Below are positions 45,207-53,503 of a DNA stretch of 64,000 nucleotides, in pieces; position 1 is the stretch's first letter; the number at the start of each line of letters is the position of its first letter. The stretch is from Chitinophaga horti (GTDB lineage: Bacteria > Bacteroidota > Bacteroidia > Chitinophagales > Chitinophagaceae). Where the stretch lies: NCBI RefSeq assembly GCF_022867795.2, contig NZ_CP107006.1:62001-126000 (forward strand), read 5' to 3'. The position numbers and the translations under genes are program-made. A model generated the notes under the pieces. It was not told where the DNA came from. It made no database searches and saw only the letters and a program-made list of their open reading frames with translations.

Positions 45207-45254
45207 AAAAAAACTAAAAAAAACGGAGAAAGACGAGTTGACTGTCTTTCTCCG
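45207..45254 (-). terminator. rho-independent terminator of dnaJ
   Basis: Perfect 11-bp arms (45224-45234, CGGAGAAAGAC, and 45244-45254) with a 9-nt loop; on the minus strand it is followed by an almost unbroken U tract of about 16. Confidence 0.92.
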
Positions 45255-45281
45255 GTAATCTATCTGAATAAGTATATAAGC

Positions 45282-46442
45282 TTAGCTAAAGATGTCTCTC
45301 ACTTTCTCGAAGAAGCCTTTTTCTGACTTTTCGGGATTCGGCTTAAAGTTACCTGAGTTTTGCATCTTTTCCAGCATGTTCTTCTCGTCTGAAGTAAGCG
45401 TTTGCGGCGTCCATACATTCACATGGATCAGCTGATCGCCTTTCTCATAGCTGTTTACAGACGGGAAGCCTTTGCCTTTCAGGCGGAAGATCTTGCCGCT
45501 TTGGGTGCCGGCTGGTATTTTGATTTTCGCTTTACCGTCGATCGTAGGCACTTCAACCTGCGTACCAAAGGCTGCGTCCGGGAAGGAAATGTACAGGTCG
45601 AAGGCGACGTTCAAGCCATCGCGCTGCAGTTCTGCATGCTGTTCTTCTTCTATGAGGATGAGCAGATCGCCCGGTGCACCACCACGTTCGCCCGCATTAC
45701 CTTTACCGGTAAGGCTTAACTGCATACCCTCCTGTACGCCTGCCGGGATGTCGAGCGATACCATTTCCTCTCCGTACTGACGGCCTTCGCCTTTACAGGA
45801 GGTACATTTGTTGGTGATCGTCTGACCTTCGCCATTACAGTTAGGGCAGGTGGTAACGGTTTGCATCTGGCCGAGAAACGTTTGGGTTACTTTTCTCACC
45901 TGGCCGGAGCCGCCGCAGGTATTACAGGTGTGGAAGGCATTTTTATCTTTTGCGCCCAGGCCGTCGCAGGTGTTACAGGGCACATACTTCTTTACCTTAA
46001 TCTTTTTGTTGGCGCCTTTCGCGATCTCCTCGTAGTTGAGGCGGATCTTCACCCGGAGGTTGGAGCCCCTGGTGCCTCTGCCGCGTCGCTGACCACCACG
46101 GCCACCGCCGCCGCCAAAGAAGCTGCCGAATATATCGTCCCCGAAAATATCACCGAAGTTGGAGAATATATCGTCCATGTTCATGCCGCCGCCGCCACCG
46201 AAGCCGCCGCGGTTGCCCATGCCTGCATGGCCGAAACGGTCGTACTGGGCCCGTTTGTCGGCATCGCTCAGCACTTCATAAGCCTCTGCGGCTTCTTTGA
46301 ATTTCTCTTCCGCCTCTGTGTTGCCCGGGTTTCTGTCCGGATGGAACTGCATGGCCACCTTACGGTATGCCTTTTTGATTTCATCCTGCGAGGCGCCTTT
46401 GGCAACACCCAATACCTCGTAGTAATCTCTTTTTGCTGACAT
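45282..46442 (-). CDS. dnaJ: chaperone DnaJ
   Basis: 386 residues from the ATG giving [11 protein letters not shown]; upstream in-frame codons are not homologous. Type I J-protein that delivers substrates to DnaK and stimulates its ATPase. J domain at 1-70 with the HPD motif (F-H-P-D-R-N), Gly/Phe-rich region (about 75-130), four C-x2-C-x-G-x-G zinc motifs (about 165-235) and the C-terminal peptide-binding domain. Downstream of grpE on the same strand with a 112-bp gap that contains a hairpin. Confidence 0.97.
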   Translation of the reverse strand: MSAKRDYYEVLGVAKGASQDEIKKAYRKVAMQFHPDRNPGNTEAEEKFKEAAEAYEVLSDADKRAQYDRFGHAGMGNRGGFGGGGGMNMDDIFSNFGDIFGDDIFGSFFGGGGGRGGQRRGRGTRGSNLRVKIRLNYEEIAKGANKKIKVKKYVPCNTCDGLGAKDKNAFHTCNTCGGSGQVRKVTQTFLGQMQTVTTCPNCNGEGQTITNKCTSCKGEGRQYGEEMVSLDIPAGVQEGMQLSLTGKGNAGERGGAPGDLLILIEEEQHAELQRDGLNVAFDLYISFPDAAFGTQVEVPTIDGKAKIKIPAGTQSGKIFRLKGKGFPSVNSYEKGDQLIHVNVWTPQTLTSDEKNMLEKMQNSGNFKPNPEKSEKGFFEKVRDIFS

Positions 46443-46457
46443 TGTTGGATACTTGTT

Positions 46458-46478
46458 AGCCTGCTCAATGAGCAGGCT
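46458..46478 (-). promoter_or_regulatory. hairpin in dnaJ leader
   Basis: 10-bp perfect arms AGCCTGCTCA/TGAGCAGGCT separated by one base (real loop about 3-5 nt), 16 bp before the dnaJ start. It could be an attenuator, an RNA-processing site or a terminator for plus-strand transcripts (TTTTG follows on that strand). Function inferred. Confidence 0.6.
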
Positions 46479-46554
46479 TTTGTGATCAGTGTAATATGTT
46501 ACATAGCAATCCGGTCTGAACAGTCGCAATTTCCTGTCAGATCGTCATATTTCT

Positions 46555-47106
46555 CTACTTTCCTACTACCACCCTGGCGTGACGGATCAATTTGTCATTC
46601 AGGTAATAACCTTTCTGCAGTTCATCCAGCACTTTTCCCTGCAAGTCGGCTGCAGGAGCGGGAATTTCGGTAATGGCCTCGTGCAGGTCGGCATTAAACT
46701 CGGTGTGCAGCGTTTCCATAGGTTTCAGGCCTTTGCCGGTAAGGGTGTTCTTCAATTTACCGAATACCAGCTGTACACCTTCCTTCACGGATGCCACGTC
46801 GGTAGCGGTATCCAGCTGTTTCTGGGCGCGTTCCATATCGTCCAGCACATCCAGCATGGCGATGATCACTTCTTTGTTGGCAGTCTGGATCAGCTCCAGG
46901 CGCTCTTTCGCATTCCTTTTTTTGAAGTTGTCGAACTCCGCTACCAGGCGTAGGTATTTGTCACGCATTTCTGCAGCCTGCTGTTCTGCCTTTTCCAGGG
47001 CACTTTCCTCCGTTAATGCATCGTTCAGGTGGCTGGTTCCGCTCACATTTTCATCAGCATTAATATCTGGTACGTTTTCCTGTATATCTTTCTCTTTGTC
47101 TGTCAT
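46555..47106 (-). CDS. grpE: nucleotide exchange factor GrpE
   Basis: 183 residues from the ATG giving M-T-D-K-E-K-D-I-Q; the longer frame runs into the promoter. GrpE dimers release ADP from DnaK. Acidic disordered N-terminus (about 1-40), long coiled-coil helix (about 45-90: D-K-Y-L-R-L-V-A-E-F-D-N-F-K-K-R), and the C-terminal beta domain signature (H-E-A-I-T … G-Y-Y-L-N-D-K-L-I-R-H-A-R-V-V-V). First gene of the grpE-dnaJ unit. Confidence 0.96.
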   Translation of the reverse strand: MTDKEKDIQENVPDINADENVSGTSHLNDALTEESALEKAEQQAAEMRDKYLRLVAEFDNFKKRNAKERLELIQTANKEVIIAMLDVLDDMERAQKQLDTATDVASVKEGVQLVFGKLKNTLTGKGLKPMETLHTEFNADLHEAITEIPAPAADLQGKVLDELQKGYYLNDKLIRHARVVVGK

Positions 47107-47125
47107 AATCGGTAATAATTGTTCG

Positions 47126-47133
47126 CAAAGGTA
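47126..47133 (-). promoter_or_regulatory. -7 promoter element of grpE
   Basis: On the minus strand TACCTTTG, an exact TAnnTTTG match, 19 bp before the grpE start; TTGG lies about 18 bp further upstream. Resembles a vegetative Bacteroidota promoter rather than a heat-shock CIRCE site; no CIRCE repeat is seen. Confidence 0.6.
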
Positions 47134-47205
47134 CGACGGACAATAATTTTGCCAAGCGTCCGGAGCCGACAAATTGACACAAGGCGCGGAGGGCCTCATT
47201 TTTCT

Positions 47206-47213
47206 TACCTTTG
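47206..47213 (+). promoter_or_regulatory. -7 promoter element of rlmI-like gene
   Basis: TACCTTTG, the same octamer as the divergent grpE element, 19 bp before the ATG at 47233. Confidence 0.6.
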
Positions 47214-47232
47214 CGGCTCGAAGTACATATAC

Positions 47233-48405
47233 ATGACCAAAGTTTTTTTAAAGAAGAAGATACAAAGCCGCATTCTGACCGGCCATCCATGGATTTTCGG
47301 GAACGAAGTAGGCGAAACGTCCGGACCGGTAGAACCCGGCGATATCGTGTCTGTATTCACCCATAACGGTGTTTTTGTAGGCAAAGGTTACATCAACCCG
47401 CAAAGCCAGATCCTGGTGCGCCTGTTAACGCGTGATAAGGATGAAGAGATCAATGATGACTTTTTCCTGCACCGCCTGCAAAAGGCCTGGGAGTATCGCA
47501 AAAAGCTGGGCTACGTAGAAAACTGCCGACTGGTATTCGGTGAGGCCGACGAACTGCCGGCGCTCATCATCGATAAGTTTAACGACTACCTGGTGATCCA
47601 GACGCTCGCCCTGGGTATGGACCGCTGGAAGGATGCGATCTGCAAGGCGCTCACTCAAATATTCAACCCCAAAGGTATTTATGAGCGTAACGACGTGCCT
47701 GTTCGCGAACTGGAAGGCCTGAAGCAGCAGAAGGGCTTCCTCAGCGAGCCTTTCGATACCAACGTGATCATCAATGAAAACGGCCTCAAGTTTCATGTGG
47801 ATATCGTAAACGGCCAAAAAACCGGTTACTTCCTCGATCAGCAGGACAATCGCCGGGAAATCAAACATATTGTACAGGGGGCAGACGTACTGGAAGCTTT
47901 CTGTTACACCGGCACCTTCTCCTGCCATGCAGGGTATTACGGTGCTAAAAGCGTACTGGGACTCGATATTTCCGAGAATGCGGTTGCCACTGCCCGTCGT
48001 AACGCGGAGCTCAACAACCTGCAGGACGTGTGTAAGTTTCAGGCGGTGAATGCGTTTGACGTGCTGAAGCAGTGGAGTAAAGAAGAGAAGAAGTTCGACG
48101 TGGTGATCCTCGATCCGCCGGCCTTTACCAAAAGCCGCGAGAACATCCAGAAGGCCATTACCGGTTATAAGGAGATCAACCTTCGCGGTATGAAACTGCT
48201 GAAGCCCGGGGGCTTCCTGGTAACAGCATCGTGTACCAACCTGGTGCCACCATCCCTGTTCCTCGAGATCATCGATATGGCGGCTAAGGACGCCCGTAAA
48301 AAGATCCGCCAGGTCTCTTTCCAGACGCAGGCAAAAGATCACCCGATCTTATGGAATATCGAAAATACTACCTACCTCAAATTCCTGATCATAGAAGTAT
48401 CTTAA
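47233..48405 (+). CDS. rlmI: RlmI-like 23S rRNA (cytosine-C5)-methyltransferase
   Basis: 390 residues, the usual RlmI length; starts at the ATG after the promoter. N-terminal PUA domain (about 1-80: G-H-P-W-I-F-G-N-E-V, P-G-D-I-V-S-V), then a Rossmann methyltransferase with V-L-E-A-F-C-Y-T-G-T-F-S-C-H (about 220-233) and V-V-I-L-D-P-P-A-F-T-K-S (about 293-304). RlmI makes m5C1962 in 23S rRNA of E. coli. Divergent from grpE and, with the RlmK-like gene, one of two related methyltransferases flanking grpE-dnaJ. Confidence 0.9.
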   Translation: MTKVFLKKKIQSRILTGHPWIFGNEVGETSGPVEPGDIVSVFTHNGVFVGKGYINPQSQILVRLLTRDKDEEINDDFFLHRLQKAWEYRKKLGYVENCRLVFGEADELPALIIDKFNDYLVIQTLALGMDRWKDAICKALTQIFNPKGIYERNDVPVRELEGLKQQKGFLSEPFDTNVIINENGLKFHVDIVNGQKTGYFLDQQDNRREIKHIVQGADVLEAFCYTGTFSCHAGYYGAKSVLGLDISENAVATARRNAELNNLQDVCKFQAVNAFDVLKQWSKEEKKFDVVILDPPAFTKSRENIQKAITGYKEINLRGMKLLKPGGFLVTASCTNLVPPSLFLEIIDMAAKDARKKIRQVSFQTQAKDHPILWNIENTTYLKFLIIEVS

Positions 48406-48409
48406 CATA

Positions 48410-48444
48410 AGAAAGGCCGCATTTCAAATGCGGCCTTTCTTTTA
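48410..48444. terminator. bidirectional terminator
   Basis: 15-bp perfect arms (48410-48424 and 48426-48440, core AAAGGCCGCATTT) followed by T-rich sequence; flanked by A/T on the other side too, so it can end both the rlmI transcript and the convergent stub gene. Confidence 0.9.
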
Positions 48445-48466
48445 TCTACTATGTTGATTGTTGAAA

Positions 48467-48820
48467 TTACTTCACTACGTTGAACTTTCCCGATTCTATC
48501 AACCCACCCGTAACCTTGTCGCGCAACTGGAAAATGTAGATGCCCGGATAGTAATTATCGAGGATTAACTCGTTCTTACTGTTCAGGTTCTTCAAATGGT
48601 CCATTTTCTTGCCAAGGAAATTGTACACAATAAGTTCATATCCCTTCTCGTTATTACCTTGAATTTGAAAATTCACCTTCGAGGTAGCAGGGTTTGGGTA
48701 CAACTTAACGACCTTCTCCTTGTCCTCCGAACCGGAAGGGCCGCTTTTGGACTGTGACCAGGCCGGGACGGCCAGGGTACAGAGAGTGAGTAAAAGTATA
48801 AGGGTAAAGTTTCTCAACAT
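48467..48820 (-). CDS. stub protein: signal peptide plus T9SS type A sorting domain
   Basis: 117 residues. Signal peptide (M-L-R-N-F-T-L-I-L-L-L-T… A-W-S-Q), a short charged linker (about 23-38), then a complete type A sorting domain of about 75 residues: L-Y-P-N-P-A-T-S-K-V-N-F, Y-N-F-L-G-K-K and I-Y-I-F-Q-L-R-D. There is no passenger domain. Such domains normally guide large cargo through T9SS. It may be a remnant, a decoy or a small surface protein in its own right. Confidence 0.85.
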   Translation of the reverse strand: MLRNFTLILLLTLCTLAVPAWSQSKSGPSGSEDKEKVVKLYPNPATSKVNFQIQGNNEKGYELIVYNFLGKKMDHLKNLNSKNELILDNYYPGIYIFQLRDKVTGGLIESGKFNVVK

Positions 48821-48894
48821 AGTATTTCAAAGATAATGATTTTTTTAAATATCTATTAAGAAAGTCGAACCATAGTTCTATGTAAAAATAACAA

Positions 48895-48932
48895 ACGGCG
48901 AGCCAATTAGATGGCTCGCCGTCGCTTTTTTT
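48895..48932. terminator. hairpin terminator after peroxiredoxin gene
   Basis: 11-bp arms ACGGCGAGCCA/TGGCTCGCCGT around ATTAGA. U-rich sequence follows on both strands; on the minus strand it ends the peroxiredoxin transcript. Confidence 0.85.
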
Positions 48933-48951
48933 GGAAAAATTTAACAAGATA

Positions 48952-49422
48952 TTAGTTCAGTCCTTCCAGTGTTGTCTTAACTGCCTCAAAATTAGGCACA
49001 TCGCTCGCTTTCTCCAGTACTTCCGCATAACGAACCACGCCATCTTTGTCCAGCACAAACGCCGAACGTTTAGATACGCCTTTCAGGTCCAGTACAAAGT
49101 TCTCGTAAATAGAACCGTAAGCAGCAGAGGCTTCTTTGTTGAAGTCCGACAGCAGGGGGAAGTTCAGGTTCTGGTCGGTTTTGAATTTGCCCAGGGTAAA
49201 AGGAGAATCTACAGAAATGCCGAACACTTTCGCGTTCAGGTTATTGTAGGTAGATATGTTGTCTCTTACGGAGCACAGTTCGGTCGTACAAACGCTGGTA
49301 AATGCCATTGGGAAGAACAGCAGTACTACGTTCTGGCCCTGCAGCTCGCTGAGCGTTACTTTGTTTTTGTCGGTATCGTACAGTGCGAACTCGGGTGCTT
49401 TAGCGCCTATTTCCAGTTTCAT
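48952..49422 (-). CDS. thiol peroxiredoxin (AhpC/TSA, AhpE/BCP-like)
   Basis: 156 residues. Reduces hydroperoxides using a peroxidatic cysteine. Motif P-M-A-F-T-S-V-C45-T-T-E-L-C50: C45 is peroxidatic (P-x3-T-x2-C form) and C50 a possible resolving cysteine as in some BCP enzymes. Other features: F-G-I-S-V-D-S-P and the conserved Arg in G-V-S-K-R-S-A-F. The upstream region on its strand carries TACTTTTA, one mismatch from a -7 element. Confidence 0.93.
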   Translation of the reverse strand: MKLEIGAKAPEFALYDTDKNKVTLSELQGQNVVLLFFPMAFTSVCTTELCSVRDNISTYNNLNAKVFGISVDSPFTLGKFKTDQNLNFPLLSDFNKEASAAYGSIYENFVLDLKGVSKRSAFVLDKDGVVRYAEVLEKASDVPNFEAVKTTLEGLN

Positions 49423-49473
49423 GCGGTGAGTTTTAGTGGTTTAATGAATGGGCGTAAAAGTACGATATTCAGA

Positions 49474-50511
49474 TTAAAAGCTCGGGCAGTTCGTAGCATC
49501 GAGCGTAGAATTGCGGCTGTTCAGGAAGTTTTTGAATACGAACGACAGTTCAAATCCCCCGAAGGAGCGGCTGGCACTACGCAGGGTGGAGATGTTTACA
49601 TCGTAGCTCATCGCCAGTTCGTAAGCACCCATGTCTATTTTTACCACAGGCACCAAGGCATCGTTCCACCGCAGGAACAAGCCGCCATATACGCCATGGT
49701 CCGATTCCAGGCCTTCGTCATACAGGCTGTAACCCAATAGCGCGCCGCCGATGTACTCGTTGTAAGTTCCCTGGTGCATCTGGTTATACTGTGCGATCAA
49801 TTTAAATTTCTCATCGAGCGGTACGGTAATACCTGCGTTAAAAGACCACTTCTGTGGCAACTCTACGCCCTTATCTCCGTAAAAAGACACCTTTGGTTTG
49901 TTGAAGTGGTACAGGGCTGCGCCGATGTAGTAGGGAATGTCCTCACCGATCAGGCTGTTGTAGCTGAGGCCCACGCCCGCGTCGAGGTAGGTGTAGCCTT
50001 GTTTGGCCAGGCGCCCTTCTTCGCCGGTAGGAGCGCTGGCTTCAAAGCGGCCGTTAGTATACTGGTTATTGAAAGTAAGATGCGAAAGATTGAACTGGCG
50101 CTGCACGAAACCGCCCATCACCCCCAGTGACAGATAACTGCTCTTATCCTCACTCAGCGATTTGTGGTAGTTCAATGCCGGTAACACCTGCACCGATTGT
50201 AACTGCGACTGGCCAGCCCGGTCGAACGACATTTGCAGGCCAGTGGTTACGTAATCGTAATACTGCCCAACAGGAAACTTCAGCTCCCCGCTCAGTGTGC
50301 CGGTCTGGTAAGGCGTGGTGATGCTGTTCCACTGGTTGCGGTATACCGCCTGCACCCGCACATCACCATTGAAAATGCCGATGAGTGCCGGGTTACGGAG
50401 GATGGGCGTTTCGTAGAACTGTGACATATGTATGTCCTGCGCGGCCGAACGCAGCATTGCCAGCTGGCACATCATCACAATCACTATGGTCCTCAAGGTT
50501 TTCATGGTCAC
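49474..50511 (-). CDS. PorP/SprF family T9SS outer-membrane protein
   Basis: 345 residues. Signal peptide (M-R-T-I-V-I-V-M-M-C-Q-L… A-A-Q), then the family start D-I-H-M-S-Q-F-Y-E-T-P-I-L-R-N-P-A and Y-R-N-Q-W-N-S-I. Related to the protein at 33521. It lies 10 bp downstream of the 946-residue PKD protein, the usual cargo–SprF order, so it probably serves that cargo and perhaps the 1618-residue one as well. Confidence 0.93.
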   Translation of the reverse strand: MTMKTLRTIVIVMMCQLAMLRSAAQDIHMSQFYETPILRNPALIGIFNGDVRVQAVYRNQWNSITTPYQTGTLSGELKFPVGQYYDYVTTGLQMSFDRAGQSQLQSVQVLPALNYHKSLSEDKSSYLSLGVMGGFVQRQFNLSHLTFNNQYTNGRFEASAPTGEEGRLAKQGYTYLDAGVGLSYNSLIGEDIPYYIGAALYHFNKPKVSFYGDKGVELPQKWSFNAGITVPLDEKFKLIAQYNQMHQGTYNEYIGGALLGYSLYDEGLESDHGVYGGLFLRWNDALVPVVKIDMGAYELAMSYDVNISTLRSASRSFGGFELSFVFKNFLNSRNSTLDATNCPSF

Positions 50512-50521
50512 TGGTTAATAT

Positions 50522-53362
50522 TTAGCGTATTAAGGATATGTTGCCTTTCATCTGGAAAATATCGTTACTGTCACAAATTGCTTCTATCATGTACACGTAT
50601 ACGTCCTGCTGCAGCGCTTTGCCGTTCAGGATGCCGTTCCAGCCGGCATTAATATCATCGATGTTAAATCGTTCACGTTTAAATACCTCCTGTCCCCAGC
50701 GGTTAAAAATGCGCAGGTAACGGATCTGTTTCACACCCTTGCCACGGATGTAGAAGATGTCGTTTTGCCCATCGCCGTTAGGCGTAAAGCCTGTAGGGAT
50801 AAACACTACGCTCTGATCACACAGCAGGCGCACGTCCAGCACATCCGTTTTCGTACAGCCGGCGTTGTTAGTCACTGTCATACTGTAAGTCATGTGCTCA
50901 CGTGGTGTGGCCGTCGTAACCGGACAAGTGGCGCAGTCGATGTAAGTAGAAGGCGTCCATTCCCATTTCACCACATCGGCGCTGTACGTAGCGTTCAGGT
51001 TGATCACGCTGCCCACAGTTACAAACTGGTTGCGGCCTGCGTCGAGCGTAGGTACGGGTTTCACTTCCACCGTAACGTCTGCAATTACCGCCGGACAACT
51101 TTGATCGTTGCGCGCAGCCACGGTATAGGTTGTGTTTTGCGTAGGTGTAACGATCGGTGAGGCCGAAGTAGCCCCGTTGATCTCGCCCTGGTCGGACGTC
51201 CACGCGTAGATGCTGCCGCCTGTAGCGCGCAGTTGTACGGATGCACCCTGGCAAACGGCTGTATCGGCATTAACGGTGAGCGTTACGGCAGGTACCACGG
51301 TGATGGCTACCGTATCTGCCGCCGTGCAACCCGCGGCATTCGTAGCGACCGCAATGTATTGTGTATCCCGTAGCGGTGTAATCACCGGGTTCGCACAGTT
51401 GTTACAGCCAATGTTGTAAGCGGTGGTCCATTGCAGCGGTGCGTCTGTCACGGCCTGCAGTGTAAGGCTCGCGCCTTCGCACAACTTCGTGCCAGGCGCA
51501 TAGATCTGCATGAAAGGCGTGGAGCTGATCGTCACCTGCTGCGTTACCGAATCGCGGCAATTGCGTGCATCCGTTACCACCAGCTTTACAGGGAATTGTC
51601 CGCTATTGTTATACGTGGTAGCCGCCGGTGTTTGTAAGGCCGACTGCGTACCGTTCCCTAAATTCCACGACCAGTTCGTAAATGGAATACTGGGCGATGG
51701 TATGGAGGTATTGTTGAACGTTACAGGCTTGCCTTCACAGGCCGGTGTGTTCATCGTAAAGGCCGCCACTGGCGCGATCACACTCACATGGTTTTGCTTT
51801 ACGATCGTATCGCGGCAATATGCCGCATCATTGTAGGAAATGATCAGCGTATCGGTATAAGTGCCTACAGCGTTAAAGGTTTTGGTGATATCCACCGCGG
51901 TCGTGTTTAGTACTGTTCCGTCCCCAAAATGCCAGCTGTAATTTGTCACCAGCGAAGAAGGAACATGCACTACGCCGAAAGGGACACTGGTGCCTCGACA
52001 AACGGTACTTACGCCGGTATTGAAGTCGGCGATGAATACGCGCACCGTCTGGAACGTAGTGCTCACGCACCCATTACCGGCGTTGCGCACGCTAAGCCTC
52101 ACCGTGTACGTTCCTTCTGCTGTGTAGAGGTGCTGTGGACTGGCGTTTGCTTCCAGTGGCGTGTTGTCTCCAAAATCCCATTCATAAGTATCGGTGGGGT
52201 CGCCGATGGAGGTATTATTGAACTGATAAAGACTTTTGTTATTGCAGCTGCGGGCATAAGTAAATCTGGCTACGGATGCGCCTATCTGCACGTTCACAGG
52301 TGCGGCATTTACATAACAGCCGTTGTTACCGGCACGCAGGTTAACGGCCAGGTTGCCTGTCTGCACAAAATTCCGCGTAATGTCTGCTTCCGTTCCCTGC
52401 CTGGTAATACCGTCGCCAAAGTCCCAGTTGTAATGAGTAGCATTGGTGGCGGATGCGAGTAACCTTACCGGTGTAGCCGCACAGGTAACCGCCGGTGTAG
52501 CAGTAAAACTTACGCCCGTAGGTGCTGTGCCGGTGCGGATATGCTGATTGAAAGTACGGGTGGCCGTACAGCCTTGTTGCGTAGTAATTGTCAGGCTTAC
52601 GTTATAGGTGCCCGCCGTTGTATAGGCATGATTCACCGCAGGTGTAGCTGTGGTTTGGGAGATACCATCACCGAAGTTCCAGGCGTAGGTCGTCACCGGA
52701 TCGCTGTCGATATTGGAGGAAACAGCGTTGAACTGCGCGTTAAACGGGATACATCCTTCCCTGGTATTGTTGGCAAGATCCAGTGCCGGCGTTCTGATGA
52801 TGATGTAGTCGTTCTTACGCACCGTTTGCGAACAACCATTGGCGTTCGTAGTGGTCAGTACCACATCGAAGGTGTCTGCCGCATTGTATTGGTGCTGCAC
52901 GGTAGGTGTATTGACCGTTACGCCGGTGCCATCGCCAAAGTCCCAGGTGCTCGAAGTGGCGCCGGGAGTGAGGTTAGTAAAAGTAACCGTATAACTGCCG
53001 CAACCGGTGCGGTCATTGGCTGCAAAGTCGGCCGCTGTTATGCCATTTACGGTAACGACTGAGCTGATGTTACTGGTCGTCGCCTGGTAGTAAGCGGTTA
53101 ACGTAATAGTGTAGGTGCCGGGTGTACTATACGTAATTACCGGATCCTTTTGTTTGGAGGTGCGGCCATCGCCGAAACTCCACGTATACGAGATAGGATA
53201 ACCGGTGGTGGTATTGCTGAATGTGAATGTGGCCGGCGCACAGTTACTCGCAGGGCTTGCCGTGTAGGTAAACCCGGCCTGCTGACCGGAGGCTTTTGCT
53301 CCCAGTAGCGTAAATCCTAGCAGGGAAGAAAAAACTTTACACATAACCATTAGGTTTCTCAT
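50522..53362 (-). CDS. large PKD-repeat protein, T9SS type B cargo
   Basis: 946 residues. Signal peptide (V-F-S-S-L-L-G-F-T-L-L-G-A-K-A-S-G). Seven PKD domains, each marked by a W-x-F-G-D-G-like strand (for example W-S-F-G-D-G, W-D-F-G-D-G, W-N-F-G-D-G, W-H-F-G-D-G), then Ig-like beta domains (about 640-850) and the C-terminal gliding-motility-type domain (F-T-P-N-G-D-G-Q-N-D-I-F … F-N-R-W-G). Likely a surface adhesin or motility adhesin secreted by T9SS. Paralogous over its last ~170 residues to the 1618-residue neighbour upstream. Confidence 0.9.
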   Translation of the reverse strand: MRNLMVMCKVFSSLLGFTLLGAKASGQQAGFTYTASPASNCAPATFTFSNTTTGYPISYTWSFGDGRTSKQKDPVITYSTPGTYTITLTAYYQATTSNISSVVTVNGITAADFAANDRTGCGSYTVTFTNLTPGATSSTWDFGDGTGVTVNTPTVQHQYNAADTFDVVLTTTNANGCSQTVRKNDYIIIRTPALDLANNTREGCIPFNAQFNAVSSNIDSDPVTTYAWNFGDGISQTTATPAVNHAYTTAGTYNVSLTITTQQGCTATRTFNQHIRTGTAPTGVSFTATPAVTCAATPVRLLASATNATHYNWDFGDGITRQGTEADITRNFVQTGNLAVNLRAGNNGCYVNAAPVNVQIGASVARFTYARSCNNKSLYQFNNTSIGDPTDTYEWDFGDNTPLEANASPQHLYTAEGTYTVRLSVRNAGNGCVSTTFQTVRVFIADFNTGVSTVCRGTSVPFGVVHVPSSLVTNYSWHFGDGTVLNTTAVDITKTFNAVGTYTDTLIISYNDAAYCRDTIVKQNHVSVIAPVAAFTMNTPACEGKPVTFNNTSIPSPSIPFTNWSWNLGNGTQSALQTPAATTYNNSGQFPVKLVVTDARNCRDSVTQQVTISSTPFMQIYAPGTKLCEGASLTLQAVTDAPLQWTTAYNIGCNNCANPVITPLRDTQYIAVATNAAGCTAADTVAITVVPAVTLTVNADTAVCQGASVQLRATGGSIYAWTSDQGEINGATSASPIVTPTQNTTYTVAARNDQSCPAVIADVTVEVKPVPTLDAGRNQFVTVGSVINLNATYSADVVKWEWTPSTYIDCATCPVTTATPREHMTYSMTVTNNAGCTKTDVLDVRLLCDQSVVFIPTGFTPNGDGQNDIFYIRGKGVKQIRYLRIFNRWGQEVFKRERFNIDDINAGWNGILNGKALQQDVYVYMIEAICDSNDIFQMKGNISLIR

Positions 53363-53503
53363 AGGTATCCGAGGTTTTTCCAGTTCGGGATAAGGTCTTC
53401 TATAATATATGAATTATACAAATATATAATATAGCTGCCTCATAACCTCTTTTTTAATAATGTTAATTGATATTCAGTGTCTTATATTCAGAATTGATGT
53501 CTT

